64,000 nucleotides of DNA from an uncultured Pelagibacteraceae bacterium (GCA_902587435.1 CACILF010000002.1:1-64000); one strand, 5' to 3'; shown: positions 34,100 to 43,460, numbered from the stretch's first letter. The notes: generated by a model from the letters alone, not told the origin. Made by a program: numbers and translations.

Positions 34100-34593
34100 C
34101 TGAAAAAATAATAATACCTATTCCAATTACAAAAAAAAACTTTGCTAAATATGGAGATATGATTTCAACTAAAGATATAAAGCCTTTAGAAATAAACAAT
34201 GGATATGCAAAAAGATATGATGGTATAGCTAATTTAAATACTTCTAGTGATAATGGTGAAACTACAATTAGCATCTTTTCTGCTTTAAAAAGAAATTTCC
34301 CAATGAAAATCGATATGATGGAAAAACATCCTTTAGGAAGTCAGGCATTCATACCAATGAAAGAAACTACTTTTTTAGTATTTGTCGCTCCTAAAGAAGA
34401 AAAGCTAGATTTAAATAAAATTGAAGCTTTTATAATCCCTCCTGGAATTGGAGTAAATTACAATCCTGGAACTTGGCATTTCCCATTAATATCTACTGAA
34501 GATATGAATTTTCTAGTAGTTGATAGAAAAGGATCAGGTAACAATTTAGTTATTGAAAATTTAGATAAAGAAAATATTACTTTGAAATATTAA
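34096..34593 (+). CDS. allA: Ureidoglycolate lyase
   Basis: 165 residues, one double-stranded beta-helix: ureidoglycolate to glyoxylate + urea. Family markers are the start IIIPIPITKKNFAKYGD, the segment MMEKHPLGSQAFIPM, and GVNYNPGTWHFPL with the conserved His. The length is typical of AllA. The ATG overlaps the alc stop. A bidirectional hairpin follows at 34592-34624, and the NCS1 permease gene converges from the other side. Its product glyoxylate is a substrate for malyl-CoA lyase, encoded elsewhere in the window. Confidence 0.9.
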   Translation: MTEKIIIPIPITKKNFAKYGDMISTKDIKPLEINNGYAKRYDGIANLNTSSDNGETTISIFSALKRNFPMKIDMMEKHPLGSQAFIPMKETTFLVFVAPKEEKLDLNKIEAFIIPPGIGVNYNPGTWHFPLISTEDMNFLVVDRKGSGNNLVIENLDKENITLKY

Positions 34594-34624
34594 AGCCCGC
34601 CGCGCACAACACTCGGCGAGCTTT
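34592..34624. terminator. Bidirectional terminator between allA and the NCS1 permease
   Basis: Arms AAAGCCCGCCG (34592-34602) and CGGCGAGCTTT (34614-34624) pair over 11 bp with one C-A mismatch and an 11-base loop. A/T-rich tracts on both sides allow termination in both directions, which fits the convergent genes. The left arm includes the last bases of the allA stop codon. Confidence 0.85.
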
Positions 34625-34638
34625 TAAATTTAAACTGT

Positions 34639-36093
34639 TTATTTGCCTCTTCCAGATATTGCCATATGAATGATAGCGCCTAAAGCTGCTCCGATCATCC
34701 ATGCATATCCTCCTCCGCCACCTAAATTAGCGAAGAAATCATCTAAACCTGCAAATAATATATTTGGCCAAACAGATCCAACTGCAACATAACCTGAGAT
34801 TACCCAAGCTAACATTGCTTTTCCATTGAATCCGCCGTTGTAATGATATTTTCCACTTGCTTTGTCGGAAAATAAATCATCTACATCAAGTTTTTGATTT
34901 TTGATTACATAATAATCAACAATCATTATTCCAAATACTGGCGCTAAAATTGCTCCTAACGTATTTACAAATGGAAACATTCCCATTTGTGTAATAACAG
35001 CAACCCACATACCACCAATTACAAATCCAAAAATAGCAGTGATTAAACCACCTGTTCTGAAATTTATTTTATCTGGCATTAAGTTTGCAAGGTCATACGC
35101 TGGAGGTATAAAATTAGCTACCATATTTATACCAACTGTCGCCGCAAAAAATGCAAAAGCTGCAATTAATGTTAAAAGTAAATTATCTACTTTAGCAACC
35201 ATTTCTGTTGGTTGAGCAATGTACTCTCCAAATATTGCAATTGTACCACCAGTGATCATTAAAGTTATGAAAGAAAAGAAAATTACGTTTCCTACTAATC
35301 CCCATAGGTTACCTTTTTTCATTTCATCTTCATTTTTAACAAATCTAGCAAAGTCACCAAAGTTAATAACTACTGCAGCGAAATATCCTACCATAATTGA
35401 GAATACAGCTAGGAAAGCTCCAAATGAACCTAAGCCTTCAAATCCACCTGAACGTTCACCACCTGAAAATATTTCTCCAACTTCTGATAATAATCCGCCA
35501 CCAGCTTTAGCCCAAATTGCTATCATTAAAACAATCATCACAATATAGACTGCTGGTCCAGCAAAGTTTAAAAATCTTCTAACAAGATCAATTCCCTGCC
35601 AAAACAGATAAACTTGGAAAAGTGAAACAAAAATAAATGATATCCACATTACTCCTGACATTCCAAGTAATACAGGTTCGCCCTGTATTCCTGTTAAACC
35701 CGTAATTAAAAGTGCTACTGCTGTTGAAGCTGCATAAGTTTGAGCACCATACCAGAACATAGCAACAAGACCCCTTGCCATTGCTGGAAAGTTTGCACCA
35801 AATACACCCATACTTACACGCGCAAATACTGGATATGGAATACCATGTTTAACACTTGGTTTTCCTGATAGGTTAACAAGCCACATTATAAAAAATCCTG
35901 CTAGTATTAATGCAAGAAATACAGCCCAGCCATTTAAGCCAGAAGCTATAAATAATGATGCCGCCAAAGTATATCCAAATAAACTTTGAACATCGTTAGC
36001 CCATACGTTAAAGATTTCGAACCATCCCCATTTTTTCTCCGAACTTGGAGTTGGAGCTAAATCTTTATTATATAATTTAGAAGATCTACTCAT
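34639..36093 (-). CDS. NCS1-family permease, likely allantoin/hydantoin or nucleobase
   Basis: 484-residue inner-membrane transporter with about 12 hydrophobic segments of the NCS1 (Mhp1/PucI/uracil permease) family. The signature WGWFEIFNVWANDVQSLFGYTLAAS is in helix 1, followed by GIPYPVFARVSMGVFGANFPAM and AMFWYGAQTYAAS in helices 3 and 4. A strong AGGAGG (36099-36104 complement) precedes the start. It converges on puuE-alc-allA, so allantoin is the best substrate guess; uracil, hydantoin or cytosine are alternatives. The C-terminal end is Gly-rich (NLGGGGGYAW). Confidence 0.87.
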   Translation of the reverse strand: MSRSSKLYNKDLAPTPSSEKKWGWFEIFNVWANDVQSLFGYTLAASLFIASGLNGWAVFLALILAGFFIMWLVNLSGKPSVKHGIPYPVFARVSMGVFGANFPAMARGLVAMFWYGAQTYAASTAVALLITGLTGIQGEPVLLGMSGVMWISFIFVSLFQVYLFWQGIDLVRRFLNFAGPAVYIVMIVLMIAIWAKAGGGLLSEVGEIFSGGERSGGFEGLGSFGAFLAVFSIMVGYFAAVVINFGDFARFVKNEDEMKKGNLWGLVGNVIFFSFITLMITGGTIAIFGEYIAQPTEMVAKVDNLLLTLIAAFAFFAATVGINMVANFIPPAYDLANLMPDKINFRTGGLITAIFGFVIGGMWVAVITQMGMFPFVNTLGAILAPVFGIMIVDYYVIKNQKLDVDDLFSDKASGKYHYNGGFNGKAMLAWVISGYVAVGSVWPNILFAGLDDFFANLGGGGGYAWMIGAALGAIIHMAISGRGK

Positions 36094-36234
36094 ATCTTCC
36101 TCCTTCCATGTTTTCTACTTAGACAACGGTAAATTTTATGATATTAATTTCAAGCGTTTATTACGGGTGAGTTAAAAACGGCCAATTTTATGATTTATAA
36201 AACCCAATTTGATCGATTAAATCAAATTTAAAAT

Positions 36235-37668
36235 TTAATTCCAGCCACCAACTGTTTTTACTTCCAAAAACTCTATCAGCCCTTCTGTTCCAGCTTCTCG
36301 TCCAATTCCAGAATGTTTATAACCACCAAAAGGAGAGGCAACTGCTATACCAACACCATTTACATCTACCATTCCTGATCTAAGTTTTCTTGCAACTCTT
36401 TTAACTTTTTCTTTGTCTTGAGTTTGAATATAATTTGTTAGGCCATAAGGAGTATCGTTAGCTATTGAAATAGCCTCTTCTTCATTTTCAAAAGGAATTA
36501 TAGATAACACTGGACCAAAAATTTCAGTTCTTGCAATTTCCATTTGATTATTCACGTCAGCAAAAACTGTTGGTTTTACATAATATCCTTTTTCAAAACC
36601 TTTAGGTTTTCCTGTTCCACCAGCAATTAACTTTGCTCCTTCGTCTATTCCTTTTTGAATTAAATTTTGAATTTTATTATATTGTACTTCTGAAACTACT
36701 GGTCCTATATGGTCGCCTTCCTTTTCTGGTAAATCTACTTTAGTATTATTTGCTAACTCTTTTACCTTTTCTACAGTTTCATTATAAATTGATTTTTCAA
36801 CAAGCATTCTTGTCGGCGCATTGCATGATTGTCCCGAGTTTCTAAAACATCTTAAAACTCCTCTTGCTACAGCTTCAGAGTCAGCATCTTTAAAGATTAT
36901 ATTTGCACCCTTTCCTCCAAGTTCTAAACTAATTCTTTTAAAATCTTTAGCAGCATTTTGAGAAATTAGTGCACCAGCCCTAGTAGAGCCAGTAAATGAT
37001 ATCATATTTACGTCAGGATGGCTTGTTAATGCATCTCCAGTTGTTTCTCCATCTCCATTAACTAAATTAAAAACTCCAGGAGGAAATTTTACCTCATCTA
37101 TCATTTCTGCAAGTAACATTGATGACAGTGGTGCAATCTCAGAAGGTTTTAATACTACAGTACAAGCAGATGCTAATGCTGGAATTACTTTTAAATTAAC
37201 TTGATTGATTGGCCAATTCCAAGGTGTAATTAAAGCACATACTCCTTTTGGTTCATAAAGTAATTTTTGATTATTTTTTTCTTCTCCTAAATCTTTTTCA
37301 AATTTAAAATCTTTTAAAATATTTTTAAAAGATTTTATATGGCTAGCTCCCGTTGCAGCTTGCATTTCTGTTGAAAATTTCATAGGCGCTCCCATTTCAA
37401 GTGATATGAGTTTTGCCATTTCTGCCCAACGTTTTTTATAAACTACATATAATTTTTCTAATAAATCTAATCTTTCTTCTTTTTTTGAGAAAGCCCAAGT
37501 TTCAAAAGCCTTTTTTGCAGCACTAACTGCTTTATCTACATCTTTTTTTCCTCCAAGAGATATTTCTGCACAAATTTCTTCATTTGATGGATCAATTACT
37601 TTATGATTTCTTGGCTCTTTTGGTGAGACCCATTTTCCATCGATATAAAAGTTTTTTCTATCTAACAT
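36235..37668 (-). CDS. NAD(P)-dependent aldehyde dehydrogenase
   Basis: 477-residue ALDH. Catalytic residues are Asn151 in TPWNWPINQ, Glu249 in SLELGGKGANI and Cys282 in NSGQSCNAPTRM; FTGSTRAG at about 225-232 binds the cofactor. It lies 14 bases after an agmatinase-family gene and downstream of the Ehu-type importer, so a likely substrate is an aldehyde from a guanidino or amino compound (for example 4-guanidinobutanal or 4-aminobutanal). It is a close paralogue of the ALDH at 54419-55849: both begin MLD.., share NPSNEE- and DGDGE/AG-type segments and end in V-GW-type tails. The exact substrate is not decidable. Confidence 0.9.
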   Translation of the reverse strand: MLDRKNFYIDGKWVSPKEPRNHKVIDPSNEEICAEISLGGKKDVDKAVSAAKKAFETWAFSKKEERLDLLEKLYVVYKKRWAEMAKLISLEMGAPMKFSTEMQAATGASHIKSFKNILKDFKFEKDLGEEKNNQKLLYEPKGVCALITPWNWPINQVNLKVIPALASACTVVLKPSEIAPLSSMLLAEMIDEVKFPPGVFNLVNGDGETTGDALTSHPDVNMISFTGSTRAGALISQNAAKDFKRISLELGGKGANIIFKDADSEAVARGVLRCFRNSGQSCNAPTRMLVEKSIYNETVEKVKELANNTKVDLPEKEGDHIGPVVSEVQYNKIQNLIQKGIDEGAKLIAGGTGKPKGFEKGYYVKPTVFADVNNQMEIARTEIFGPVLSIIPFENEEEAISIANDTPYGLTNYIQTQDKEKVKRVARKLRSGMVDVNGVGIAVASPFGGYKHSGIGREAGTEGLIEFLEVKTVGGWN

Positions 37669-37682
37669 TTTTGAAATCTAGC

Positions 37683-38642
37683 CTATAGTTTTTTTTTTGC
37701 AAATAGATTTGTTAATTCATAAACAATGGTCGCAGCAGCTAAAGATGTTACTTCAGCATGATCATATGCTGGCGAAACTTCAACTACGTCGGCTGAAATT
37801 AAATTTAGACCTGAAAGCCCTCTTAAAACATTTACCATTTCTCTTGTAGTCATGCCTGCTATTTCTGGCGTTCCAGTTCCAGGAGCAAAAGCTGGATCTA
37901 AAACATCTATATCTATAGATAAATATAATGGATTATCTCCTACCCTGTCTCTTATTCTTTTAGCAATTTTATCTGTTCCTTGAGATTGGAATTCGTCACA
38001 ATGAATTATTTTAAATCCAAAACTTGCATCATTTTTTAAGTCATTTCTGCTGTAAAGTGGACCTCTTATACCAACATGCATAGAAGCATTATCTAAAAAT
38101 AAATTTTCTTCTCTTGCTCTTCTAAATGGTGTTCCATGTGTATACGGTGCTCCAAAATAAGTATCCCACGTATCTAAATGTGCATCAAAATGAACAAGTG
38201 CTACTGGTCCTTTGTTTATTTTGTTTACAGCTTTTAAAAGAGGAAAAGCAATTGTGTGGTCTCCTCCCATACTTATTATTCCATTTACTTTATTTAGCAG
38301 TTCAGTTGCTCCAATTTCAATTTGTTTTATTGCTTCATTAATATTAAATGGATTACATGCAATATCACCAGCATCAGCCACTTGTTGTTCAACAAAAGGT
38401 TCGCTATCATAGTCAGGGTGATAGTTTGTTCTTAAGTGTCTTGAGGCTTGTCTTATACTTTGTGGACCAAATCTTGCACCGGGTCTGTAGCTAGTTCCAG
38501 CATCAAAAGGTATTCCAACAATTGCAACATCACAACTTTCAACATCTCTTAATTCAGGTAACCTTGCAAATGTAGAAGGTCCTGCAAATCTTGGAACTTT
38601 TGTTCCAAGCACTGGTTGAATTGTTTTTTTATTTTTTTTCAA
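37683..38642 (-). CDS. Agmatinase/guanidinobutyrase-family ureohydrolase
   Basis: 319-residue di-manganese ureohydrolase: a guanidino compound + water gives an amine + urea. Metal ligands are His129 in SMGGDHTIAFP, Asp153/His155/Asp157 in HFDAHLDTWD and Asp244/Asp246 in SIDIDVLDPAFAPGTGTPE. PYTHGTPFRRA after the second motif is the loop that sets substrate specificity and looks more like guanidinobutyrase/guanidinopropionase than arginase. It lies between the Ehu-type importer ATPase and an ALDH on the same strand, so the importer may bring in the guanidino substrate. Agmatinase (speB) remains possible. Confidence 0.88.
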   Translation of the reverse strand: MKKNKKTIQPVLGTKVPRFAGPSTFARLPELRDVESCDVAIVGIPFDAGTSYRPGARFGPQSIRQASRHLRTNYHPDYDSEPFVEQQVADAGDIACNPFNINEAIKQIEIGATELLNKVNGIISMGGDHTIAFPLLKAVNKINKGPVALVHFDAHLDTWDTYFGAPYTHGTPFRRAREENLFLDNASMHVGIRGPLYSRNDLKNDASFGFKIIHCDEFQSQGTDKIAKRIRDRVGDNPLYLSIDIDVLDPAFAPGTGTPEIAGMTTREMVNVLRGLSGLNLISADVVEVSPAYDHAEVTSLAAATIVYELTNLFAKKKL

Positions 38643-38673
38643 AATATATTTATTTAAAATTTATACATAGTTT

Positions 38674-39462
38674 CTAGTTAGCATCAAGTACAGCATGAAG
38701 AAATTGTTTTGTTCTTTCGTTTTTAGGATCTCCAAATAATTGTTCTGGTGGTCCTTGTTCAAAAATTTTTCCTTCATTAAAAAAACATACTCTATCTGAA
38801 ATTTCTCTAGCAAATCCCATTTGGTGTGTAACCATAATCATAGTCAAACTATGTTCTTTATTTAAGGATCTTATAACATTTAAAACTTCTCCAACCACCT
38901 CTGGATCTAAAGCTGAAGTTATTTCATCTAATAACATTACTTTTGGTCTCATTGCTAAAGCTCTTGCTATTGCAACACGTTGTTGTTGGCCTCCTGATAA
39001 TCTTGAAGGATGTTGATCTTTTTTATCTGTTAATCCTACTAATTCTAAAAGCTCAAGTGCTCTTTCTTCTGCTTCTTCTTTTTTCATTCCTAAAACCTCT
39101 ACTGGAGCTTCTATACAGTTTTGAAGGGCTGTCATATGTGGAAATAAATTGAATTGTTGAAATACCATACCAATTTTTGAACGTCTATCTCTCAAATATT
39201 TTTCGTTAGCTTCTACTAATGTGCCATTTGTATCCATATGCGTAAGTGGTTCTCCATCCAAATGAATAACCCCGCCGTTAATTTTTTCTAAAGTCATCAA
39301 TACTCTTAGAACAGTTGTTTTTCCAGAACCTGAAGGACCAATAATTGAAACCATTTCATTTTTTTTAATATTCAAATTTAGCTTATCTAAAACTACAAGA
39401 TCTCCATATTGTTTTGTAACTTCGTCAAATTTAACAATTATTTCCTGAGAATTTTTATCCAT
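38674..39462 (-). CDS. ehuA: EhuA-like polar amino acid/ectoine ABC ATPase
   Basis: 262 residues. Walker A GPSGSGKT is at 42-49, [11 protein letters not shown] at 101-111, the signature LSGGQQ at 155-160 and Walker B VMLLDE at 175-180. After Walker B the sequence reads [10 protein letters not shown] instead of the usual PTSALDP; that substitution is common in EhuA-type ATPases. It ends the four-gene importer operon (binding protein, two permeases, ATPase), with a 2-base gap to the upstream permease and 31 bases to the ureohydrolase. Ectoine, hydroxyectoine, arginine-like or guanidino compounds are possible substrates. Confidence 0.85.
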   Translation of the reverse strand: MDKNSQEIIVKFDEVTKQYGDLVVLDKLNLNIKKNEMVSIIGPSGSGKTTVLRVLMTLEKINGGVIHLDGEPLTHMDTNGTLVEANEKYLRDRRSKIGMVFQQFNLFPHMTALQNCIEAPVEVLGMKKEEAEERALELLELVGLTDKKDQHPSRLSGGQQQRVAIARALAMRPKVMLLDEITSALDPEVVGEVLNVIRSLNKEHSLTMIMVTHQMGFAREISDRVCFFNEGKIFEQGPPEQLFGDPKNERTKQFLHAVLDAN

Positions 39463-39464
39463 TA

Positions 39465-40139
39465 TTATTTTACTTTTCCTTGAGCTACATTAACTCGTTT
39501 TTCTAAATTTCTAACCCACATAGCAGCTGGAATAGAAAGTGTTAAAAATATTATACCAACCATTGTGTAAGGTTCCAAATATCTATAATTATAGCCACCT
39601 ACAGCTGTTGCGGCATGAAATAACTCTGCAACACCTATTGTTGATAAAAGAGGAGTATCTTTAAAAATACCCACTAAATAATTTCCCATTCCTGGTATTG
39701 CGATTGGAAAAGCTTGAGGCAAAACAATTCTTCTATATGTATAAACGGTTGAGAAATTTAAAGCTCTACATGCTTCCCATTGAGTTTTGGATACACCTTC
39801 TAGTGCACCACGATAAACTTCTGATAGATAAGTTCCAAAATGTAAACCAATTGTAATCATTCCACATAACCATGCTGATAATTTTATGCCAAATTGAGGT
39901 AGTACAAAGTAAACAAAAAATAATTGAATTAAAAGTGGTGTTGAACGGATAAATTCTACTAATTCTCTATTAATTACATTTACAATTTTAGAAGGAGTTC
40001 TTTGGCCAAGTAAAAAAAATAATCCAACAACTAAAGCTATTGCATAACCCACTCCTGCAGCGATTATAGTGTTTAAAGTTGCCCATAACATTTGTGGTAA
40101 AATTTCATAAGCAAAGTCCCATCTAAATCCCATTTCCAT
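39465..40139 (-). CDS. ehuD: EhuD-like ABC permease
   Basis: 224-residue HisMQ-type permease with about five hydrophobic helices. The segment [19 protein letters not shown] marks polar amino acid permeases, and [20 protein letters not shown] is the ATPase-contacting loop. It forms a heterodimer with the adjacent permease at 40152-40814, which is 12 bases upstream. The length is normal. The subunit letter is tentative because the two permeases are similar. Confidence 0.82.
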   Translation of the reverse strand: MEMGFRWDFAYEILPQMLWATLNTIIAAGVGYAIALVVGLFFLLGQRTPSKIVNVINRELVEFIRSTPLLIQLFFVYFVLPQFGIKLSAWLCGMITIGLHFGTYLSEVYRGALEGVSKTQWEACRALNFSTVYTYRRIVLPQAFPIAIPGMGNYLVGIFKDTPLLSTIGVAELFHAATAVGGYNYRYLEPYTMVGIIFLTLSIPAAMWVRNLEKRVNVAQGKVK

Positions 40140-40151
40140 ATGTAATACCTC

Positions 40152-40814
40152 TTACCTTCCAACCTTTCTAGCTGCTACTACTTCTAGCCATCTTAAAAAA
40201 GGAACAAGAGCAAATCTTGCCATAATATAATAAATTAATAAGGCTGTACCAAAACACTGTGCGGAAAGCCAAGTAATAGAATTAATTTGTTTTGCTTCAA
40301 AAGTTAAATCAACAACTGTAACAAGAGCTACGAGAGCAGTAGCTTTTAAAAGTTCCACTGTTAAATTTGCAGCTGGTGGCAAAATAATTGGAAATATTTG
40401 TGGAATAATAATTCTTTTAATTCTTTTTGCAGGGCTAAAATTAAGTGCATGAGCTGCTTCCCATTGACCTTTCGGTACTGCAAGTATTCCTGCTCTCACT
40501 ATTTCTGCACCATATGCTCCAAAATTCATTCCTAAAGCAACTACACCTGCAACAAAAGCTTCTAGAGAAAGACCAAAAAAAGGTAATACATAATAAACCC
40601 AAAATAATTGAACTAGCAAAGATGTACCTCTAAAAAATTCAATGTATACTGTTGCTATTCCTTGGATTGCAGGATTTTTAGATAAACGCATTAAGCCAAA
40701 TATCATTGATATAATTACATAAAGAATAGTTGAACAAACTAAAACTTTAATTGTAGTAACTGTACCTAACAAAAGTGTAGGTCCATGTTCGGCTAAAAAT
40801 GCAAAATAACTCAC
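40152..40814 (-). CDS. ehuC: EhuC-like ABC permease
   Basis: 220-residue HisMQ-type permease. VYIEFFRGTSLLVQLFWVYY and EAAHALNFSPAKRIKRIIIP (coupling loop) are the family motifs, with about five membrane helices. It is separated from the binding-protein gene by 74 bases that contain a strong hairpin, and lies 12 bases before the second permease. Substrate as for the operon: ectoine-type or guanidino/amino compounds. Confidence 0.82.
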   Translation of the reverse strand: MSYFAFLAEHGPTLLLGTVTTIKVLVCSTILYVIISMIFGLMRLSKNPAIQGIATVYIEFFRGTSLLVQLFWVYYVLPFFGLSLEAFVAGVVALGMNFGAYGAEIVRAGILAVPKGQWEAAHALNFSPAKRIKRIIIPQIFPIILPPAANLTVELLKATALVALVTVVDLTFEAKQINSITWLSAQCFGTALLIYYIMARFALVPFLRWLEVVAARKVGR

Positions 40815-40840
40815 TGTAAACCTTTAAGTAAATTGAAAAA

Positions 40841-40871
40841 AATCAGGCGACTTTTTTTTAGTCGCCTGATT
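40841..40871 (-). terminator. Attenuator hairpin between ehuB-like and ehuC-like genes
   Basis: Perfect 11-bp stem AATCAGGCGAC / GTCGCCTGATT with a 9-base T-rich loop (40852-40860). On the minus strand it is followed by a U-rich run. It starts 17 bases after the binding-protein stop and ends before the permease start, so it probably reduces read-through into the permease genes. Confidence 0.88.
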
Positions 40872-40888
40872 AAATAAATGTATTTATA

Positions 40889-41734
40889 CTATTTAGTTGA
40901 GCAAGCCCACTCTGTAGTCATATCAGGAGGAGGTAATTGAGCTTTATCATACCCATACTTACCAGCTCTCTCTAACATTGTAGCTGGATTAGCCATAACT
41001 TTAGCTAAAGCAGCATTAAAAGCTTGTCTGAACTCTTCGTCACTTTTTCTAAAACCAATACCTACTACGTTTACAGTTTCTTTAGGCATTAATTTAGGAT
41101 CAGTAACTTCAAATGCACCACCTGTTTTTTCTTCATGCTCTTTTGCACCAAAGAAAGTTTGAACAGCAGCATCAGCTCTACCTGCTTTCATTGCAGCTAA
41201 TATTCCAACTTCACCTTCAACTAACAACATCTGGCTATCTGGAACACCAAATTTTTTAGCTGCTTCAACAGTATTGAAACCAGCGCCTGTAACTAATGTT
41301 GCACCTGTATCAATAACATCTTGGTAATTATTAATATTTTTTGGGTTACCTTTAGGAACTAGCATAGCGTCACCAAAAACTCCTATAGGATCCGAAAAGT
41401 TTATGTTTGCACATCTACTTTTTAAAATATACATACCACCAGTTATCATGTCTGATCTATTGGCATTAATTCCAGGAATTAATCCAGACCATTCAAAAAC
41501 TTTAGTTTCATGCTCAGTAATTCCCATTTCTTCTAGAACTGTTAAAGCAATCATGTTAACAAATCCTAGTGCTTCGCCATTATCTCCAGCATAAGCCCAC
41601 GGCACAGCTGTACCAAATCCTAGTCTTAATTTATGTCCATCTGCCAATCTTTGAGTTAGTGTTGCAGCACTCACTGAAGAAACACTAAAAAGAATAACAA
41701 AAAGAACAGTAAAAGATTTAAATAATCTACTCAT
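40889..41734 (-). CDS. ehuB: EhuB-like periplasmic binding protein
   Basis: 281 residues: signal peptide about 1-23 (cleavage after SVSA), then a cluster-F type II binding protein with LRLGFGTAVPWAYAGDNGEA, WSGLIPGINANRSDMITGGM and KSRCANINFSDPIG. The pattern of the last two (IPGL.. RSD.IT.GM.. K.RC..I.FSDP) matches the EhuB group that binds ectoine and hydroxyectoine. Two Cys near 109 and 278 may form a disulphide. It is the first gene of a binding protein-permease-permease-ATPase operon and is followed by a hairpin. A weak GAGAGGG ribosome site precedes the start. Confidence 0.82.
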   Translation of the reverse strand: MSRLFKSFTVLFVILFSVSSVSAATLTQRLADGHKLRLGFGTAVPWAYAGDNGEALGFVNMIALTVLEEMGITEHETKVFEWSGLIPGINANRSDMITGGMYILKSRCANINFSDPIGVFGDAMLVPKGNPKNINNYQDVIDTGATLVTGAGFNTVEAAKKFGVPDSQMLLVEGEVGILAAMKAGRADAAVQTFFGAKEHEEKTGGAFEVTDPKLMPKETVNVVGIGFRKSDEEFRQAFNAALAKVMANPATMLERAGKYGYDKAQLPPPDMTTEWACSTK

Positions 41735-41847
41735 AGTTTATTTCCCTCTCTATTTAATTTATTTTAAATAATTTAACTAAAAAAATGGTTATTTGTATAC
41801 AGAAAATTATTTTTACAATCAGAGGTTGACTAAAAAATTAAAAATAA

Positions 41848-42627
41848 TTATTGGGGTAATTGAATTTTATCACCAACATTGATTTTACCATCTTCTAAAA
41901 CACTTAAATAAATTCCCATATCAAAATGATTATAAGTTTTTTTTAGAGATTGAAGTAAATTTAAAGAATTATCATCAGTTTTTGGTTTTAAATTTATAGC
42001 TACACATCTTGGAATGTTTTTTTCAACTTTAAAAGAAACGTTATTAATTTTTATAACTTTGCCTATCCAATTTCTTTCTTCTCCAGCATCTAGTCCCTCA
42101 AAATAAAAATTACCCCTAAATCTTTCAAACTCAACTTTTTCATTAATTTTTTTTTCAAAATCTCTAACAGTATTTAAGTTTATTAATGATATTGAATTAA
42201 AAATATTATTAGAATGAGTAGTGTCAAAAAATGGAAATTCAGTATTTTTTAAAAGAAAAATAGGTTTTGCTAAAGAACTTTCTAATTCAATTAATTTTTC
42301 TGAAAGTTTAATTCTTTCTTTATTATTATCTGGTGATATTGAAATTATTTCCTTTTCTTTAAGATTTAAACTAAGTTTTCCTTCTTTATAAGTAAAATTA
42401 TATTTATTTAATGCTGGAGAATTTTTTAAAGTTAATAAATTAATTAATTTTCTATCATTGGGATTAGCTTCCATAGAATTTGCTTTTTCTAAATCAACAC
42501 CTCTAGAAAATGCAAATATCCTATCATTAATCATTCCTAGTTCTTTTTTCACATTACAACTTTCAATACTTTGAAATGATAAAGTTTTAACTGGACAATA
42601 ATAAATAGATGAAATTGAGCAATTCAT
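41848..42627 (-). CDS. MOSC-domain protein
   Basis: 259 residues. The start was set at the Met complementary to 42625-42627, giving MNCSISSIYYCPVKTLSFQ, the usual opening of the MOSC N-terminal barrel, and a 4-base gap from the upstream gene; an earlier Met would overlap that gene by 29 bases. The C-terminal MOSC domain (about 150-259) has FRGNFYFEGLDAGEERNW, VEKNIPRCVAINL with the key Cys, and DMGIYLSVLEDGKINVGD. Relatives bind molybdenum cofactor or sulfur (MOCOS, YcbX, mARC) and reduce N-hydroxylated compounds. No molybdenum-cofactor gene is nearby. It may be co-transcribed with the PhyH dioxygenase. Confidence 0.83.
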   Translation of the reverse strand: MNCSISSIYYCPVKTLSFQSIESCNVKKELGMINDRIFAFSRGVDLEKANSMEANPNDRKLINLLTLKNSPALNKYNFTYKEGKLSLNLKEKEIISISPDNNKERIKLSEKLIELESSLAKPIFLLKNTEFPFFDTTHSNNIFNSISLINLNTVRDFEKKINEKVEFERFRGNFYFEGLDAGEERNWIGKVIKINNVSFKVEKNIPRCVAINLKPKTDDNSLNLLQSLKKTYNHFDMGIYLSVLEDGKINVGDKIQLPQ

Positions 42628-42631
42628 AATA

Positions 42632-43459
42632 TTAATACTTTCCTTTTTTGGTTGCTCCACTATAAAATATTTTTGATAGTTCGTCCTTTGCCTTATTCCA
42701 CGTTATTATGTCATCTTTTACCATAAGTCCTTTGGGGACATTAGAATATTCGTGAAATTTGTGAGTATCTTCTCCTCTTGCTTTTTGAACATATATTTTT
42801 CCAAGTACTTGATCTACATTACTTCCGATATAACTTTGAACTACAAATCCTATTCTTCTATCATTACTTCTATTTAAACCTGAGCCATGAATTACAGTTG
42901 GATGATGTAATGACATTTGACCTGCTTTTAAAACTATAGGTTCTGTTTCTTCTATTGGAACATTTGCAATTGTTTGTCCTCTTGTAAGTAAATTATTCTC
43001 ATCAAATTTTTGTTCGTGATTTTTTAAATCTTCCTTATGAGATCCTGGCCACATTCGCATACATCCATTTTCTTCATTCGAATTTGTTACTGCTATCCAG
43101 GCTGTTACCCAATTATGAGGTTCAAGACCTATATATTTTGCATCCTGATGAAAACTCACAAACCCTTTTTCATTGGCATTTTTAATAAAAAGTGTTGTTC
43201 CACAAATAAGAATATTTTTACCAATAACACTTTCAACGGCATCTAGAATTTTATTATTAATACATACATTATTAAAGACAGGAGAGATCATATGTACGTA
43301 ATTACGTCCTAAACCCTCAAGAGCATTTGGCCATTGTTTTTCAATAGTTTCTATTTCTTCTCTAATTTCATTAGCTTCTTGAATTGAAAGTACATCGATT
43401 GGAGCAACATAACCTTTTTCATTATAGAATTTTATCTGTTGGTCAGACAAGTGGGTCAT
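42632..43459 (-). CDS. PhyH-family Fe(II)/2-oxoglutarate dioxygenase
   Basis: 275 residues, cytoplasmic. The facial triad is His104/Asp106 in SFHQDAKYI and His191 in TVIHGSGLNRS; the Arg two residues after NRSNDR (about 201) would hold 2-oxoglutarate. Because Asp106 is present it is a hydroxylase, not a halogenase. It resembles the phytanoyl-CoA dioxygenase family, whose bacterial members hydroxylate small osmolytes, amino acids (for example ectoine hydroxylase) or phosphonates. It lies 1 base after the fused 3-hydroxyacyl-CoA dehydrogenase and upstream of the MOSC gene. Substrate unknown; ectoine hydroxylase is a possibility given other ectoine-type genes, but the diagnostic EctD motif was not recognised. 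Confidence 0.85.
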   Translation of the reverse strand: MTHLSDQQIKFYNEKGYVAPIDVLSIQEANEIREEIETIEKQWPNALEGLGRNYVHMISPVFNNVCINNKILDAVESVIGKNILICGTTLFIKNANEKGFVSFHQDAKYIGLEPHNWVTAWIAVTNSNEENGCMRMWPGSHKEDLKNHEQKFDENNLLTRGQTIANVPIEETEPIVLKAGQMSLHHPTVIHGSGLNRSNDRRIGFVVQSYIGSNVDQVLGKIYVQKARGEDTHKFHEYSNVPKGLMVKDDIITWNKAKDELSKIFYSGATKKGKY

Positions 43460-43460
43460 T

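Noticed and set aside
42628..42660. Longer start of the MOSC protein
   Set aside because: It overlaps the upstream dioxygenase gene by 29 bases and adds residues not typical for the family.
42632..43459. Ectoine hydroxylase EctD
   Set aside because: PhyH fold fits, but the EctD-specific signature was not recognised and no ectABC genes are present; left as a generic dioxygenase.
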